Assembly (NCBI GenBank): GCA_009783865.1
Contig: WRCR01000206.1
Coordinates: 1 to 7,132, forward strand
DNA length: 7,132 nt
DNA from: Planctomycetaceae bacterium
GTDB taxonomy: Bacteria; Planctomycetota; Planctomycetia; Pirellulales; Thermoguttaceae
Reading direction: 5' to 3'
Positions 1 through 6,638 of this stretch are shown in pieces. The notes below the pieces were generated by a model. The model did not search any database. It worked only from the letters and a program-made list of their open reading frames with translations, and had not been told where the DNA came from. The first letter of the stretch is position 1. Each line of letters starts with the position of its first letter. The position numbers were made by a program, and so were the translations under genes.

Positions 1-203
1 GCTCGTTAACTCCGCTCATTTCGGCGGAAGAGTCCGACTTGCGAAACTGTTTCACGAGAACCAGCGGCAACTGGCTTGACGAAGAAACAATACGCAGCGA
101 TTTTGTACCATTTGCGTGGGCTTTCCTGCTGGGGGCATTGGTAATGCTGGGAGTCCATCAATTCTTCTGCTCGGCAAGGAAGAAAACATTGCCCATTTCG
201 TAG
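1..203 (+). CDS. C-terminal fragment of a membrane-anchored protein (5' end outside window)
   Basis: An open frame runs from base 3 to a TAG at 201-203 with no start codon in the window, so only about the last 66 residues are seen. The fragment has a polar, acidic part with EESDLRNCF near its residues 9-17. One strongly hydrophobic segment follows at residues 34-55 (starts FVPFAWAFLLGALVMLG), then a short basic tail (SARKK). This is the layout of a C-terminal membrane anchor with the positive side in the cytoplasm. The acidic stretch before a last transmembrane helix recalls the ends of large planctomycete vWA/BatA-like proteins, but that is a weak resemblance and I do not assign a function. 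The same-strand hdrB-like gene begins 187 bp later, too far to assume one operon. It could be a chance open frame, but the sharp hydrophobic-then-basic ending argues for a real gene. Confidence 0.55.
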   Translation, partial: SLTPLISAEESDLRNCFTRTSGNWLDEETIRSDFVPFAWAFLLGALVMLGVHQFFCSARKKTLPIS

Positions 204-309
204 AAATGGAACGTTCACAGGAAACGTTAACGGATACGCAATCGTTGTATTACGGAATCTTCCAACGCGGCACTTTTTTGCTCTTGCCAACAGTTTCAAA
301 TGTGTCCTC

Positions 310-337
310 TTGCTTTTCCCCGTCATTCCGATAAAAT
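310..337 (+). promoter_or_regulatory. Possible sigma70-type promoter for the hdrB-like gene
   Basis: TTGCTT at 310-315 and TAAAAT at 332-337 are separated by 16 bp. Transcription would start near 344, leaving a leader of about 47 nt before the ATG at 391. The -35 hexamer is identical to the one proposed upstream of the 896-residue secreted protein. The rest of 204-309 holds no gene. It has a 6-bp AACGTT repeat (210-215 and 223-228) able to pair as a hairpin, and a T6 run at 273-278 after a weak CGTTG/CAACG pairing, which might end the upstream transcript. These are weak signals judged by eye only. Confidence 0.3.
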
Positions 338-390
338 AACAGCAAATGCTTTTGTCATCCAAACTCCAAACTACCGTTATCTGCAATACT

Positions 391-1248
391 ATGAAATTCG
401 GCTATTATCCCGGGTGCGCACTACACGGCTCTTCCAACGACTACGAAAAGTCCGTGCGCGCCTGTATGTCCAAATTGAACATCGAACTTCAGGAACTGGA
501 CGATTGGATTTGCTGCGGCGCAACTGCGGCACATAATATCAATAAAAAACTGGCAAAAGTACTGCCCGCTAGAAATCTGGCGATTGCAGAACGAGACGGT
601 ATCAACGAAATACTTGCCCCTTGTCCGATGTGTTCAATGGAGTTAATCAAAGTTGCAAACCTGCTCAAGGACTCCGCCGAATTACAGAAAGAAATGACGC
701 AGATTGTCGAACAAACAGTCATCGGAAAAGCCGAAATCTTCAACATCATTCAAGTGTTTCAACAAATCGGTTTTGAAACACTGGCAGCCGCGGCAGTAAA
801 GAAACTTGACGCTTACCGCCCCGCTTGTTATTACGGCTGTCTTCTAACCCGACCGCCGAAAGAATTGAAATTTGACGACCCCGAACAGCCCGCCTCAATG
901 GAAACTCTGCTCGAAACACTCGGCGCAAAGCCGGTCAAGGATTGGAATTATAAAACCGAATGCTGCGGAGCGGGCTTAACTTTGGCGGACGATTCCGTTA
1001 TCAGTAATTTGTCCGGCAAGATTCTGGAGAACGCAAAACGGCACGGCGCAAATTGTATGGTTGCCGCTTGTCCGATGTGTCACATGAATCTCGACATGAA
1101 ACAAGCCGCCGCCGAAAAGTATTATAAGACCGAATTCAATCTGCCGGTTTATTATCTGTCGGATTTGGTCGGTATCGCACTCGGCATTTCGGAAACAGAA
1201 CTCGCCGTGAATAAACATTTTGTGCCTGCATTGCAAGTTGCAGGATAA
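391..1248 (+). CDS. HdrB-like iron-sulfur protein (CoB-CoM heterodisulfide reductase subunit B family)
   Basis: A 285-residue protein with two cysteine-rich CCG domains (PF02754 type). The first has C9, the C41-C42-G pair and C78-P-M-C81. The second has C146/C150, C191-C192-G and C227-P-M-C230. In methanogen HdrB and related SdhE-type subunits these motifs bind the non-cubane [4Fe-4S] clusters that carry out disulfide or quinone chemistry, and both full sets are present here. There is no transmembrane segment, so it is cytoplasmic and would need partners. An ATG lies 45 bp upstream at 346, but family members begin close to MKFGYYPGC, so 391 is preferred. Neither start has a clear Shine-Dalgarno site. 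The polyprenyl synthase gene starts 15 bp after the stop, implying co-transcription. No HdrA, HdrC or hydrogenase gene is visible, so the electron donor and real substrate are unknown. Bacteria lack CoM/CoB, so heterodisulfide reduction itself is unlikely. The family assignment is strong and the role open. Confidence 0.9.
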   Translation: MKFGYYPGCALHGSSNDYEKSVRACMSKLNIELQELDDWICCGATAAHNINKKLAKVLPARNLAIAERDGINEILAPCPMCSMELIKVANLLKDSAELQKEMTQIVEQTVIGKAEIFNIIQVFQQIGFETLAAAAVKKLDAYRPACYYGCLLTRPPKELKFDDPEQPASMETLLETLGAKPVKDWNYKTECCGAGLTLADDSVISNLSGKILENAKRHGANCMVAACPMCHMNLDMKQAAAEKYYKTEFNLPVYYLSDLVGIALGISETELAVNKHFVPALQVAG

Positions 1249-1254
1249 GACGGC

Positions 1255-1266
1255 GAGGATAAATTG
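1255..1266 (+). promoter_or_regulatory. Ribosome binding site supporting a TTG start
   Basis: GAGGA at 1255-1259 lies 4 nt before TTG at 1264-1266, just after the hdrB-like stop codon. The next in-frame ATG (1318) would remove 18 residues of the first helix of the prenyltransferase fold and has no purine-rich site before it. The TTG is therefore the likelier start. The spacing is a little short. Confidence 0.5.
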
Positions 1267-2262
1267 AATCATTCCATTGAAGACGTTTATAAGTTTCTTG
1301 CTGCTGATTTATCTGCTATGGAAGAATCCGCCCGGCAGATGCTCGGCAGTGTTGACCCGTTTGTTTCGGAAGTTGTCCGATACAGTTTCCGATTTAGCGG
1401 AAAGCGGCTGCGTCCGACTCTTTTGTTCCTGACGGCAAGAGCGGTTGACAGCAGCATTGTTTCGGCAGTATCTGAAGAACATCGGCGGGCTGCGGCAGCA
1501 GTGGAATTGGTGCATACCGCATCACTGATACACGATGATATATTAGACGAGGCAAAGACGCGTCGGCATTTGGATACGGTGAATGTTCACTGGAATGCAC
1601 AGGTCGGTGTGCTTGCCGGTGATATAATTCTCACGAAGGCGATTCAACTAATACTCGAAAATGACGACTCGTATGGTTTCCGCCGTTTAACGGAAGCGTG
1701 CCGCCGGACTTGCGAAGGCGAATTGCGGCAGTTGGGAACCATTGGAAATTTTGATTTGCCGATTGATGCGTATTTTGAAGTAATTGCCGGTAAGACCGCT
1801 CCGCTGCTTGAATGCAGTGCGGAATTGGGTGCGTTTTATTCCGGTGCGGACAAGGAAACCATCGAACGATACCGCAATTTCGGTCGGCAACTCGGCTTGG
1901 CGTTTCAGATTATAGACGATGTACTTGATTTTAGCGGCAAAACAGATGCGGCTGGAAAGACGCTGCATACTGATTTGTTGAATCGCAAACCGACTTTACC
2001 GCTGCTTTTGTTTTTGCAGAAGTGTAATGAAAGTGAACGGAAGGAGACCATCGCTGCGATTCAAGACGAAGGATTTGACTTATCGTCAGCGGCGGAGATT
2101 ATCCGCAGGACTTGTGAGACAGGTGCGGTGCAGGAAGCGGAGAAAATCGGTGCGGACATTGCTGAAAAGGCGGTGAACTTTATCCGCAATACCGGCGGAA
2201 ATAAACAGGCGATAGACGGATTGATAACGCTTGCGGAATTCGTTGTGAAACGAAAAAAATGA
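1264..2262 (+). CDS. trans-polyprenyl diphosphate synthase, probably long-chain (IspB/HepT type)
   Basis: A 332-residue all-alpha isoprenyl diphosphate synthase (PF00348). It condenses isopentenyl diphosphate units onto an allylic primer using Mg2+. Visible motifs in order are GKRLRP at 46-51, the first Asp-rich motif D91-D-I-L-D95 followed by R100-R101, K177-T178, FQIIDD ending in the second Asp-rich motif D218-D-V-L-D222, and RKPTLP at 241-246. The residues four and five positions before the first Asp-rich motif are S87 and A86. Bulky aromatics there stop growth at C15-C20, while small residues are typical of octaprenyl/heptaprenyl enzymes. A long product for a quinone side chain is therefore likely (inference from family rules). 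Length matches the family. It is cytosolic and starts 15 bp after the hdrB-like stop, probably in one transcript. The 3' end converges on the oleB-like gene with only 30 bp between stops. Exact chain length cannot be read from sequence. Confidence 0.93.
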   Translation: MNHSIEDVYKFLAADLSAMEESARQMLGSVDPFVSEVVRYSFRFSGKRLRPTLLFLTARAVDSSIVSAVSEEHRRAAAAVELVHTASLIHDDILDEAKTRRHLDTVNVHWNAQVGVLAGDIILTKAIQLILENDDSYGFRRLTEACRRTCEGELRQLGTIGNFDLPIDAYFEVIAGKTAPLLECSAELGAFYSGADKETIERYRNFGRQLGLAFQIIDDVLDFSGKTDAAGKTLHTDLLNRKPTLPLLLFLQKCNESERKETIAAIQDEGFDLSSAAEIIRRTCETGAVQEAEKIGADIAEKAVNFIRNTGGNKQAIDGLITLAEFVVKRKK

Positions 2263-2263
2263 G

Positions 2264-2294
2264 AGCCGGAATATTAAAAACCGGAGTACCGGCT
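2264..2294 (-). terminator. Convergent terminator hairpin, best fit for the - strand gene
   Basis: Read on the - strand, 2294-2279 forms a 6-bp stem of AGCCGG with CCGGTT, one pair being G-U, closed by a TACT loop. It runs into a TTTTT tract, the form of an intrinsic terminator. The stem overlaps the TAG stop of the oleB-like gene. On the + strand the wobble pair becomes an A-C mismatch, so the structure favours the - strand transcript. A second, exclusive pairing uses AGCCGG at 2264-2269 with CCGGCT at 2289-2294 (19-nt loop). It could serve the polyprenyl synthase transcript, but no T-tract follows closely. Confidence 0.5.
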
Positions 2295-3204
2295 AAATAG
2301 CGGATGTTCTAAGAAATTTTTTTATTGCTGCTATTACTTCGTCCGGTGCGTCTTCCACAACGAGATGATGCGCATTGTCAAGCCGATGAACATCGGCATC
2401 AGGAAAAAACTGTAAATAACGTTTCAGAAAATCCGGAGAGAAACACCAATCCTGCATGCCCCAGATAAGACAAACATTTCTGCCCGAAAACGAAGGCAAC
2501 GCGTCTTCAATGTTCTTCAACGCCGCATAACTCGGATGCGTCGGCGATATTGGAATGTCCCGCACGAAACGATAAACCGCCGTCCGGTTCGCCCAACTAT
2601 CATACGGCGCAAGCAGTCCGCTGTGCGCCTCCGCCGACAGATTTTTTCTCGATGCGATTGCCATCCAAACCGTTCCCAGCGAAAACAAATTCAAACACTG
2701 AACCGCTATGCGCCCAAACACCGGCAAACGACAAACCGTAATGCGGAGCGGACACCGCATATTTGCAAATGAAGCCGTGTTCATCAAAACAAACCGCTTG
2801 AATCTTTCCGGTTGACGGACAGCGGCACCCATTCCGATTGCACCGCCCCAGTCGTGTCCGACCAGCGTTATATTCTGCAAATTCAAGTGTTCAATCAATC
2901 GGCAAAGGTCATCAATGCGGCGTTCCAAAGTGAACGGATATTGCTTTTCATTCGGTTTATCCGAAAGTCCGCAGCCGATGTGGTCAACCGCAACAGCACG
3001 ATGTGAATTGCGAAACTCCGTTATCAAGCGGCGGAAATAAAATGACCACGTCGGATTGCCGTGAACGAACAGCATCACTTCCCGTCCTTCGGCATTCTTC
3101 GGCTTCATTTCGTCAAGATAATGAAGCCGCAATCCGTCTAAATCGAAATAGTGCGAATTAAACGGATAAAGGGAACGCCAAGATGGAACATCCTTTTTTT
3201 TCAT
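2293..3204 (-). CDS. OleB-like alpha/beta hydrolase (haloalkane dehalogenase superfamily, putative beta-lactone decarboxylase)
   Basis: A 303-residue alpha/beta hydrolase without a signal peptide. Catalytic features of the haloalkane dehalogenase group are visible. H48-G-N50-P-T-W53 forms the oxyanion/halide region, the nucleophile is D118 in GHDWGG with W119 beside it, the acid is probably D252 in GMQDW, and the base is probably H280. Family-level resemblance is closest to OleB: DHIGCGLSDKP at 74-84, APYDSWANR at 199-207, RFVRDIP at 212-218 and the VEDA end. OleB decarboxylates the cis-beta-lactone made by OleC to give a long-chain cis-olefin. In some bacteria OleB is fused to OleC; here it stands alone, and no oleA, oleC or oleD is in the window. 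One oddity is H279, where relatives have Gly before the catalytic His, giving two adjacent histidines. The gene follows cheX by 14 bp and has only a weak GGTAA purine site. Hydrolysis of haloalkanes or another ester-like substrate remains possible. Confidence 0.8.
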   Translation of the reverse strand: MKKKDVPSWRSLYPFNSHYFDLDGLRLHYLDEMKPKNAEGREVMLFVHGNPTWSFYFRRLITEFRNSHRAVAVDHIGCGLSDKPNEKQYPFTLERRIDDLCRLIEHLNLQNITLVGHDWGGAIGMGAAVRQPERFKRFVLMNTASFANMRCPLRITVCRLPVFGRIAVQCLNLFSLGTVWMAIASRKNLSAEAHSGLLAPYDSWANRTAVYRFVRDIPISPTHPSYAALKNIEDALPSFSGRNVCLIWGMQDWCFSPDFLKRYLQFFPDADVHRLDNAHHLVVEDAPDEVIAAIKKFLRTSAI

Positions 3205-3218
3205 TTACCGTGCCATCG

Positions 3219-3695
3219 TTATTTTGCCGCGAAGAAGTTAAACCCGATTTGCAATGCAAGCGGTCCCCACTCGCATTTGAACGGTATCGAAATGGGCTGC
3301 GACTTCAGCGGAAAGTGCAGACGGCAATTTTCTCCGCAGAGGACATTCGGTAAACTCATCGTCATCTGATACTGTGCCAGTTTCGATTTCGCGCCGCCGC
3401 CGACCATATTGGTTAATTCGCCGACTGCGTCCATTACATCATCATTTACTTCGGATAATTCCGTCATTAACATCGCTGAAGCAGCATGGATGGCAACCGC
3501 TTCTGACATCGAGAGAACAACTGTTCCCATTCCGGCGGAACTGCTCATGCCGATGATTCCGCTCACCGGATGCAATGCCTGATTGTTCTCCATCAGACCG
3601 AGACCGGTTCGTTCAATTTTACAGTTCAGCATCGTACTAAACGCATCTTCAAGACCGGTAATGACCGGATTGATATAATCGATAGCACTGGTCAT
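3219..3695 (-). CDS. cheX: CheX-like chemotaxis phosphatase
   Basis: A 158-residue cytoplasmic protein with the CheX fold signature. The helix around residues 89-106 holds E93-L-T-N96 followed by MVGGGAK, matching the conserved ExxN of CheX/CheC/FliY phosphatases, where Glu and Asn position water for dephosphorylation of CheY-P. Length is typical of single-domain CheX, which usually acts as a dimer. The ATG at 3695 is well supported: AAGGAA (3706-3701 on this strand) lies 5 nt upstream. The next gene downstream, the oleB-like hydrolase, starts 14 bp after the stop, so the two are likely co-transcribed despite having no obvious common pathway. No other chemotaxis or flagellar gene lies in the window, so the partner response regulator is unknown. 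In organisms without flagella, CheX-domain proteins may serve other two-component circuits. The family call is good; the cellular role is inferred. Confidence 0.82.
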   Translation of the reverse strand: MTSAIDYINPVITGLEDAFSTMLNCKIERTGLGLMENNQALHPVSGIIGMSSSAGMGTVVLSMSEAVAIHAASAMLMTELSEVNDDVMDAVGELTNMVGGGAKSKLAQYQMTMSLPNVLCGENCRLHFPLKSQPISIPFKCEWGPLALQIGFNFFAAK

Positions 3696-3700
3696 AGTGT

Positions 3701-3706
3701 TTCCTT
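3701..3706 (-). promoter_or_regulatory. Shine-Dalgarno site of cheX
   Basis: AAGGAA (part of AGAAGGAAA) lies 5 nt before the ATG at 3695. It is clearly better than the site of the downstream hydrolase, which may depend on translational coupling. Confidence 0.6.
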
Positions 3707-3771
3707 CTATATGGAATTTTTTTGTTTCAACCTATCTGGCAATGTCAACCGTTTTCAAATGAGCGACGTTG

Positions 3772-3801
3772 AGTATAACAGATTCGGCCTGGATTTCGCA
3801 A
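3772..3801 (-). promoter_or_regulatory. Possible promoter of the cheX-oleB unit
   Basis: On the - strand, TTGCGA (3801-3796) and TATACT (3777-3772) are spaced by 18 bp. The start would fall near 3765, giving a leader of about 70 nt. A perfect TTGACA lies further down at 3748-3743, but no -10-like hexamer sits 16-18 bp beyond it, so I prefer the upstream pair. Judged by eye only. Confidence 0.35.
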
Positions 3802-3856
3802 GGGGCGAGACATCTTTTTTCGTATTTTTCCGATATACTTTAACGAATATACCGGT

Positions 3857-3894
3857 CAGTTGAAATCTCCGGCTTAATGCTGTGTTTTCAACTG
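3857..3894 (-). repeat. 9-bp perfect inverted repeat just after the stop of the secreted-protein gene
   Basis: CAGTTGAAA at 3857-3865 and TTTCAACTG at 3886-3894 are exact reverse complements around a 20-nt loop. The structure begins 5 nt past the TGA at 3902-3900. No T-tract follows on the - strand, so it is not a classical intrinsic terminator. It could be a 3'-end-stabilising stem-loop or a protein-binding dyad. It also lies about 56 bp upstream of the proposed cheX -35 box. Confidence 0.5.
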
Positions 3895-3899
3895 CGTTT

Positions 3900-6590
3900 T
3901 CAGCGCGGCAGTTGTCCGCCGTTTGTTCTGATTGTAACACGGGCAGCAGCATTACCGCCTGATTCGCTCTTTCCGACAAACCGGACAGTTGATTGTCCAT
4001 TGGGGATTTCGATTTGATTGGCGGGCGGTTTCATTTCGCTGATTTCATTGCCAAGCGAGTCATACACGACTGCCCGATTTCCCGGGGTGTATTCCATGTA
4101 ATGACCGTTCTTGATTTTTCCTTCAAACGCCATATTTTGACCGTTGATTTCAAGCGTTGGATTAACGAGATATGTCTCCTGAATCGGAAGTGCCTTGACA
4201 GTACGGAACCGCAGATTTTTCGGGTCGCCGACTATCATCAGGTGAACTTCCGAGATGCTGTTGTAATGAACCTTTTGACGAAACTCAACGTACATGCCGC
4301 CGCACGGAATTGCCCATTTCACATTTTGACGTGTTCCGTTCTCCGCTTTTGCCAGTGAAAAATAACGCCAGCCGGTGAAATCCACATCAATGAAATGGTC
4401 GGTGTGTCCCGAAACCAAATGAGGCGGACTATCGACTCGGACGTTAATCTGCTGACCGCCGCCGTCTCCGAAAACCCAAATCCCCATGCCAAGATGCTTG
4501 GACAAATCTAAGGGCTTCTCAAATTTTTGTGAAACAGTATTTTCCACGGCTTTCGTTTCATCCATCGGAATCAATTCGATGGCATCAGGACTATCGTAAT
4601 CGGCGGTTTGGTGATAATTCTCAATCCGAATCAATGCCGGCGTTTGTTTCCCAAACGGATTGCCGAACACGAAACTGTTTTTCTCCGAATTCAACACGGC
4701 ACGTCCATAATTCGCTTCCGTCAAGTGCCAACCGTTCGCGGACTTTCCAATAAGAAAATGTTTGCCCGGTTCTTTGAGCTGATTGAGTGTTTCCGCAGAA
4801 AAATATCTTTCTTTCCGAAGCGTGTCGTAATTTCTCAACACCATTCCGTTTCGGTAAGTTGCCGGTGTTGCAGCGGATTTTTGAATGTCGAGATAAGAAA
4901 GACCGTAATCGTGTCCCAGACATTTTGCTCCGAGATACTCAACGTCTTCTGAAAACATAATGTCGTACTGAAAATTGTCAATGTTGTCGCCGCGTGATGG
5001 AAGGATAGCCATCCAGCCCATTTGTCCCGGAAGATAAAGCCGGTCCGCCTGTGAAAGATTTGAATCGATATGCATGTCGAAAAACGTTTGATAACCGCGA
5101 TGCGCCGCATCCCAAGCACCCATGCGTGAACGTCCGTACCAGAGATTAGAACTGAACGTGCTGTATTCCAAAAGAGGCGGCGTGTTGACGTTCTTCAGGA
5201 TTTCGTTGACAAACAGAGAGTCATAATACCACGTTAATTCCTTATCCGCGATAATACTCCATGTGCCGTCGAGGGCATCGAGATAAATCATTCCGAAACC
5301 GCCTTCGTTGTATGCTCTTGCGGTCTCACGGGCAACTTCGAGAAACAGTTCGCTCTCCGGTTTGGGAACGAAGAGGAAAAAGAATTGCGTCAGATGGTCA
5401 ACGGGAGTTCCCTTAGCATGGGCGGAAATTTTGGTGCCGTATGCTCCCCGTGTGCAGTTGTTGAATCCAAACGGGGCTTCCTTCTGCGGCTGATTGATGA
5501 TAATCAGTTCGTCGCCAATCCGAACAACCTTACTGTTGCGGACGAAAAAGCCGGTGATTTCCGAAACATCCGCCGTGCTTTCCTCGACAAGAACCGTTTT
5601 CGATTCCATATCAAGGTCAGCAGCCAGCGTGAAGGTGCGCATGACATCGAGGTCTTTGCTCGGTACCGGTGATACAAATCGCGAGTTGGGACTTAAAAAC
5701 TCGGCGTATGTGTGCAAGCCGGTTATCATACCATGCTTTTTGAATGCTTCCGTGGTCTTGCGGAAATCGGAGATACCATTTGGATACGCTTTTTCGTTAA
5801 AATGGAAATCGCCCTGCCGGAATGGTACGCCTTGATGAAAATCAACTTGGTCTACGCCAAATTCGGCAAGATGTTTCGCCCACTCTTCTACTTTGTCTTC
5901 CGTGATTGGTTCGCTGATGATGATATAGGAGCCGCGGTTTTTCGGATTGTCTTTTGCATAAGGACCGCCGGCTTTGGAAACCGGCATCTCACCCGGCGGA
6001 TAGGAATCGACTATCGTCTTCATAGCATCACGCAGTTTCGCTTCGGGAAATCCGAGCAGAAAGACACCGGCACCTTTGTATCCGATTGATTGGTAACAAT
6101 GTCCGCCGAGCAAGCGGGAACGCCCGGGATAATCCAGCGTTTTCGTGTTGATTTTCCGGCTCATCGCAGTTGCAGCAAAATCGCTTTTTCCGTAATCAAT
6201 GTTGAGAGGAACTCTGGCAAACTGAAGCGAATAAAAATCACCGCTTATTTCAACGACATCAAAAGTGAGAAACGTTTTTTCTGCGGCGACACGAATTTTA
6301 ACGGTAATCGGCGTATCAGAAAAAGTAAACGTCAATATATCACCGTCTTGTTTCACATTGTTCGGCACAAAGTCCCGTCCTGCTTTTTCGAGTTTCAGAA
6401 TGCAAAACGCTGACTTTCGGGCTGCATCGTAATAATCCGTATTGTTTCGCCGGTCGATAAAATTCTCGGCGATTCCCTTTTCGGAAAGCGTCAGTTGAAA
6501 ATGTTCGGTTTGCCAACGGAGCGGTTCATCTGCTGACAGTGTTTGACAAACAAGAAAAAGCGAAATAAAACAGGCAAAGATGCGGAACAT
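3900..6590 (-). CDS. Large secreted glycoside-hydrolase-like protein with TIM-barrel core and C-terminal jelly-roll-like region
   Basis: An 896-residue protein exported by Sec: residues 1-20 are a signal peptide with probable cleavage after TLSA, before DEP. C15 is not in a convincing lipobox. Residues about 21-200 look like a beta-rich N-terminal domain. Residues about 220-570 resemble a GH36/GH31-like (beta/alpha)8 barrel: YIIIS (222-226), GVDQVDFHQG (245-254), GMITGLHTYAEF (287-298) and GFGMIYLDALDG (431-442). Candidate acids are D438, D441 and E475 (LLEYSTF); no catalytic pair is proven. Within the barrel, residues about 318-400 form a small beta module ending in TRGAYGTKISAHAKGTPV. Residues about 685-800 look like a galactose-binding jelly roll (IWVFGDGGGQ, FIDVDFTGWRYFSL), and 805-896 may be another beta domain. 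The ATG is fixed by AGGAGA 7 nt upstream. It is transcribed alone, with 204 bp before cheX. Substrate is unknown; extracellular or periplasmic polysaccharide breakdown is the likely setting (inference). I do not recognise a named CAZy family. Confidence 0.8.
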   Translation of the reverse strand: MFRIFACFISLFLVCQTLSADEPLRWQTEHFQLTLSEKGIAENFIDRRNNTDYYDAARKSAFCILKLEKAGRDFVPNNVKQDGDILTFTFSDTPITVKIRVAAEKTFLTFDVVEISGDFYSLQFARVPLNIDYGKSDFAATAMSRKINTKTLDYPGRSRLLGGHCYQSIGYKGAGVFLLGFPEAKLRDAMKTIVDSYPPGEMPVSKAGGPYAKDNPKNRGSYIIISEPITEDKVEEWAKHLAEFGVDQVDFHQGVPFRQGDFHFNEKAYPNGISDFRKTTEAFKKHGMITGLHTYAEFLSPNSRFVSPVPSKDLDVMRTFTLAADLDMESKTVLVEESTADVSEITGFFVRNSKVVRIGDELIIINQPQKEAPFGFNNCTRGAYGTKISAHAKGTPVDHLTQFFFLFVPKPESELFLEVARETARAYNEGGFGMIYLDALDGTWSIIADKELTWYYDSLFVNEILKNVNTPPLLEYSTFSSNLWYGRSRMGAWDAAHRGYQTFFDMHIDSNLSQADRLYLPGQMGWMAILPSRGDNIDNFQYDIMFSEDVEYLGAKCLGHDYGLSYLDIQKSAATPATYRNGMVLRNYDTLRKERYFSAETLNQLKEPGKHFLIGKSANGWHLTEANYGRAVLNSEKNSFVFGNPFGKQTPALIRIENYHQTADYDSPDAIELIPMDETKAVENTVSQKFEKPLDLSKHLGMGIWVFGDGGGQQINVRVDSPPHLVSGHTDHFIDVDFTGWRYFSLAKAENGTRQNVKWAIPCGGMYVEFRQKVHYNSISEVHLMIVGDPKNLRFRTVKALPIQETYLVNPTLEINGQNMAFEGKIKNGHYMEYTPGNRAVVYDSLGNEISEMKPPANQIEIPNGQSTVRFVGKSESGGNAAARVTIRTNGGQLPR
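5391..5639 (-). other. Inserted beta module resembling phage tail-type repeats (residues about 318-400 of the secreted protein)
   Basis: The segment reads as threonine/valine-rich strands (RTFTLAADLD, KTVLVEEST), then VVRIGDELIIIN at 355-366, then CTRGAYGT at 379-386 and AHAKGTPV at 390-397. The order 'strand, IGDE-II, RGxxGT, AHxxGT-V' is a pattern I know from phage tail and virion beta domains. Here it sits between two barrel segments (HTYAEF and the YLDALDG strand). Resemblance is by pattern memory, not alignment. Confidence 0.5.
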
Positions 6591-6597
6591 GGAAATT

Positions 6598-6603
6598 TCT
6601 CCT
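6598..6603 (-). promoter_or_regulatory. Shine-Dalgarno site of the secreted-protein gene
   Basis: AGGAGA on the - strand lies 7 nt before the ATG at 6590. This near-consensus site fixes the start, and the encoded N-terminus is a good signal peptide. Confidence 0.75.
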
Positions 6604-6638
6604 GTAAAAGATGTTGCACATTTCGGAACATGCTTTGT

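Noticed and set aside
6..386. A 126-codon open frame on the - strand at the left edge
   Set aside because: It overlaps the + strand C-terminal fragment, has no recognisable motifs, is rich in Cys/Arg/Phe as shadow frames often are, and has no ribosome site.
346..390. Upstream ATG extending the HdrB-like protein by 15 residues
   Set aside because: The added residues are not family-like, family members begin near MKFGYYPGC, and no Shine-Dalgarno site precedes 346.
2293..3204. Calling the hydrolase a haloalkane dehalogenase (dhaA/linB)
   Set aside because: The catalytic layout is shared, but the longer motifs match OleB better, so a dehalogenase symbol would overstate the evidence.
3720..3755. 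A sigma28 (flagellar) promoter before cheX, suggested by GCCAGATA downstream of TTGAAAAC on the - strand
   Set aside because: The spacing is about 10 bp and both elements deviate from the consensus. No flagellar gene is present to support it.
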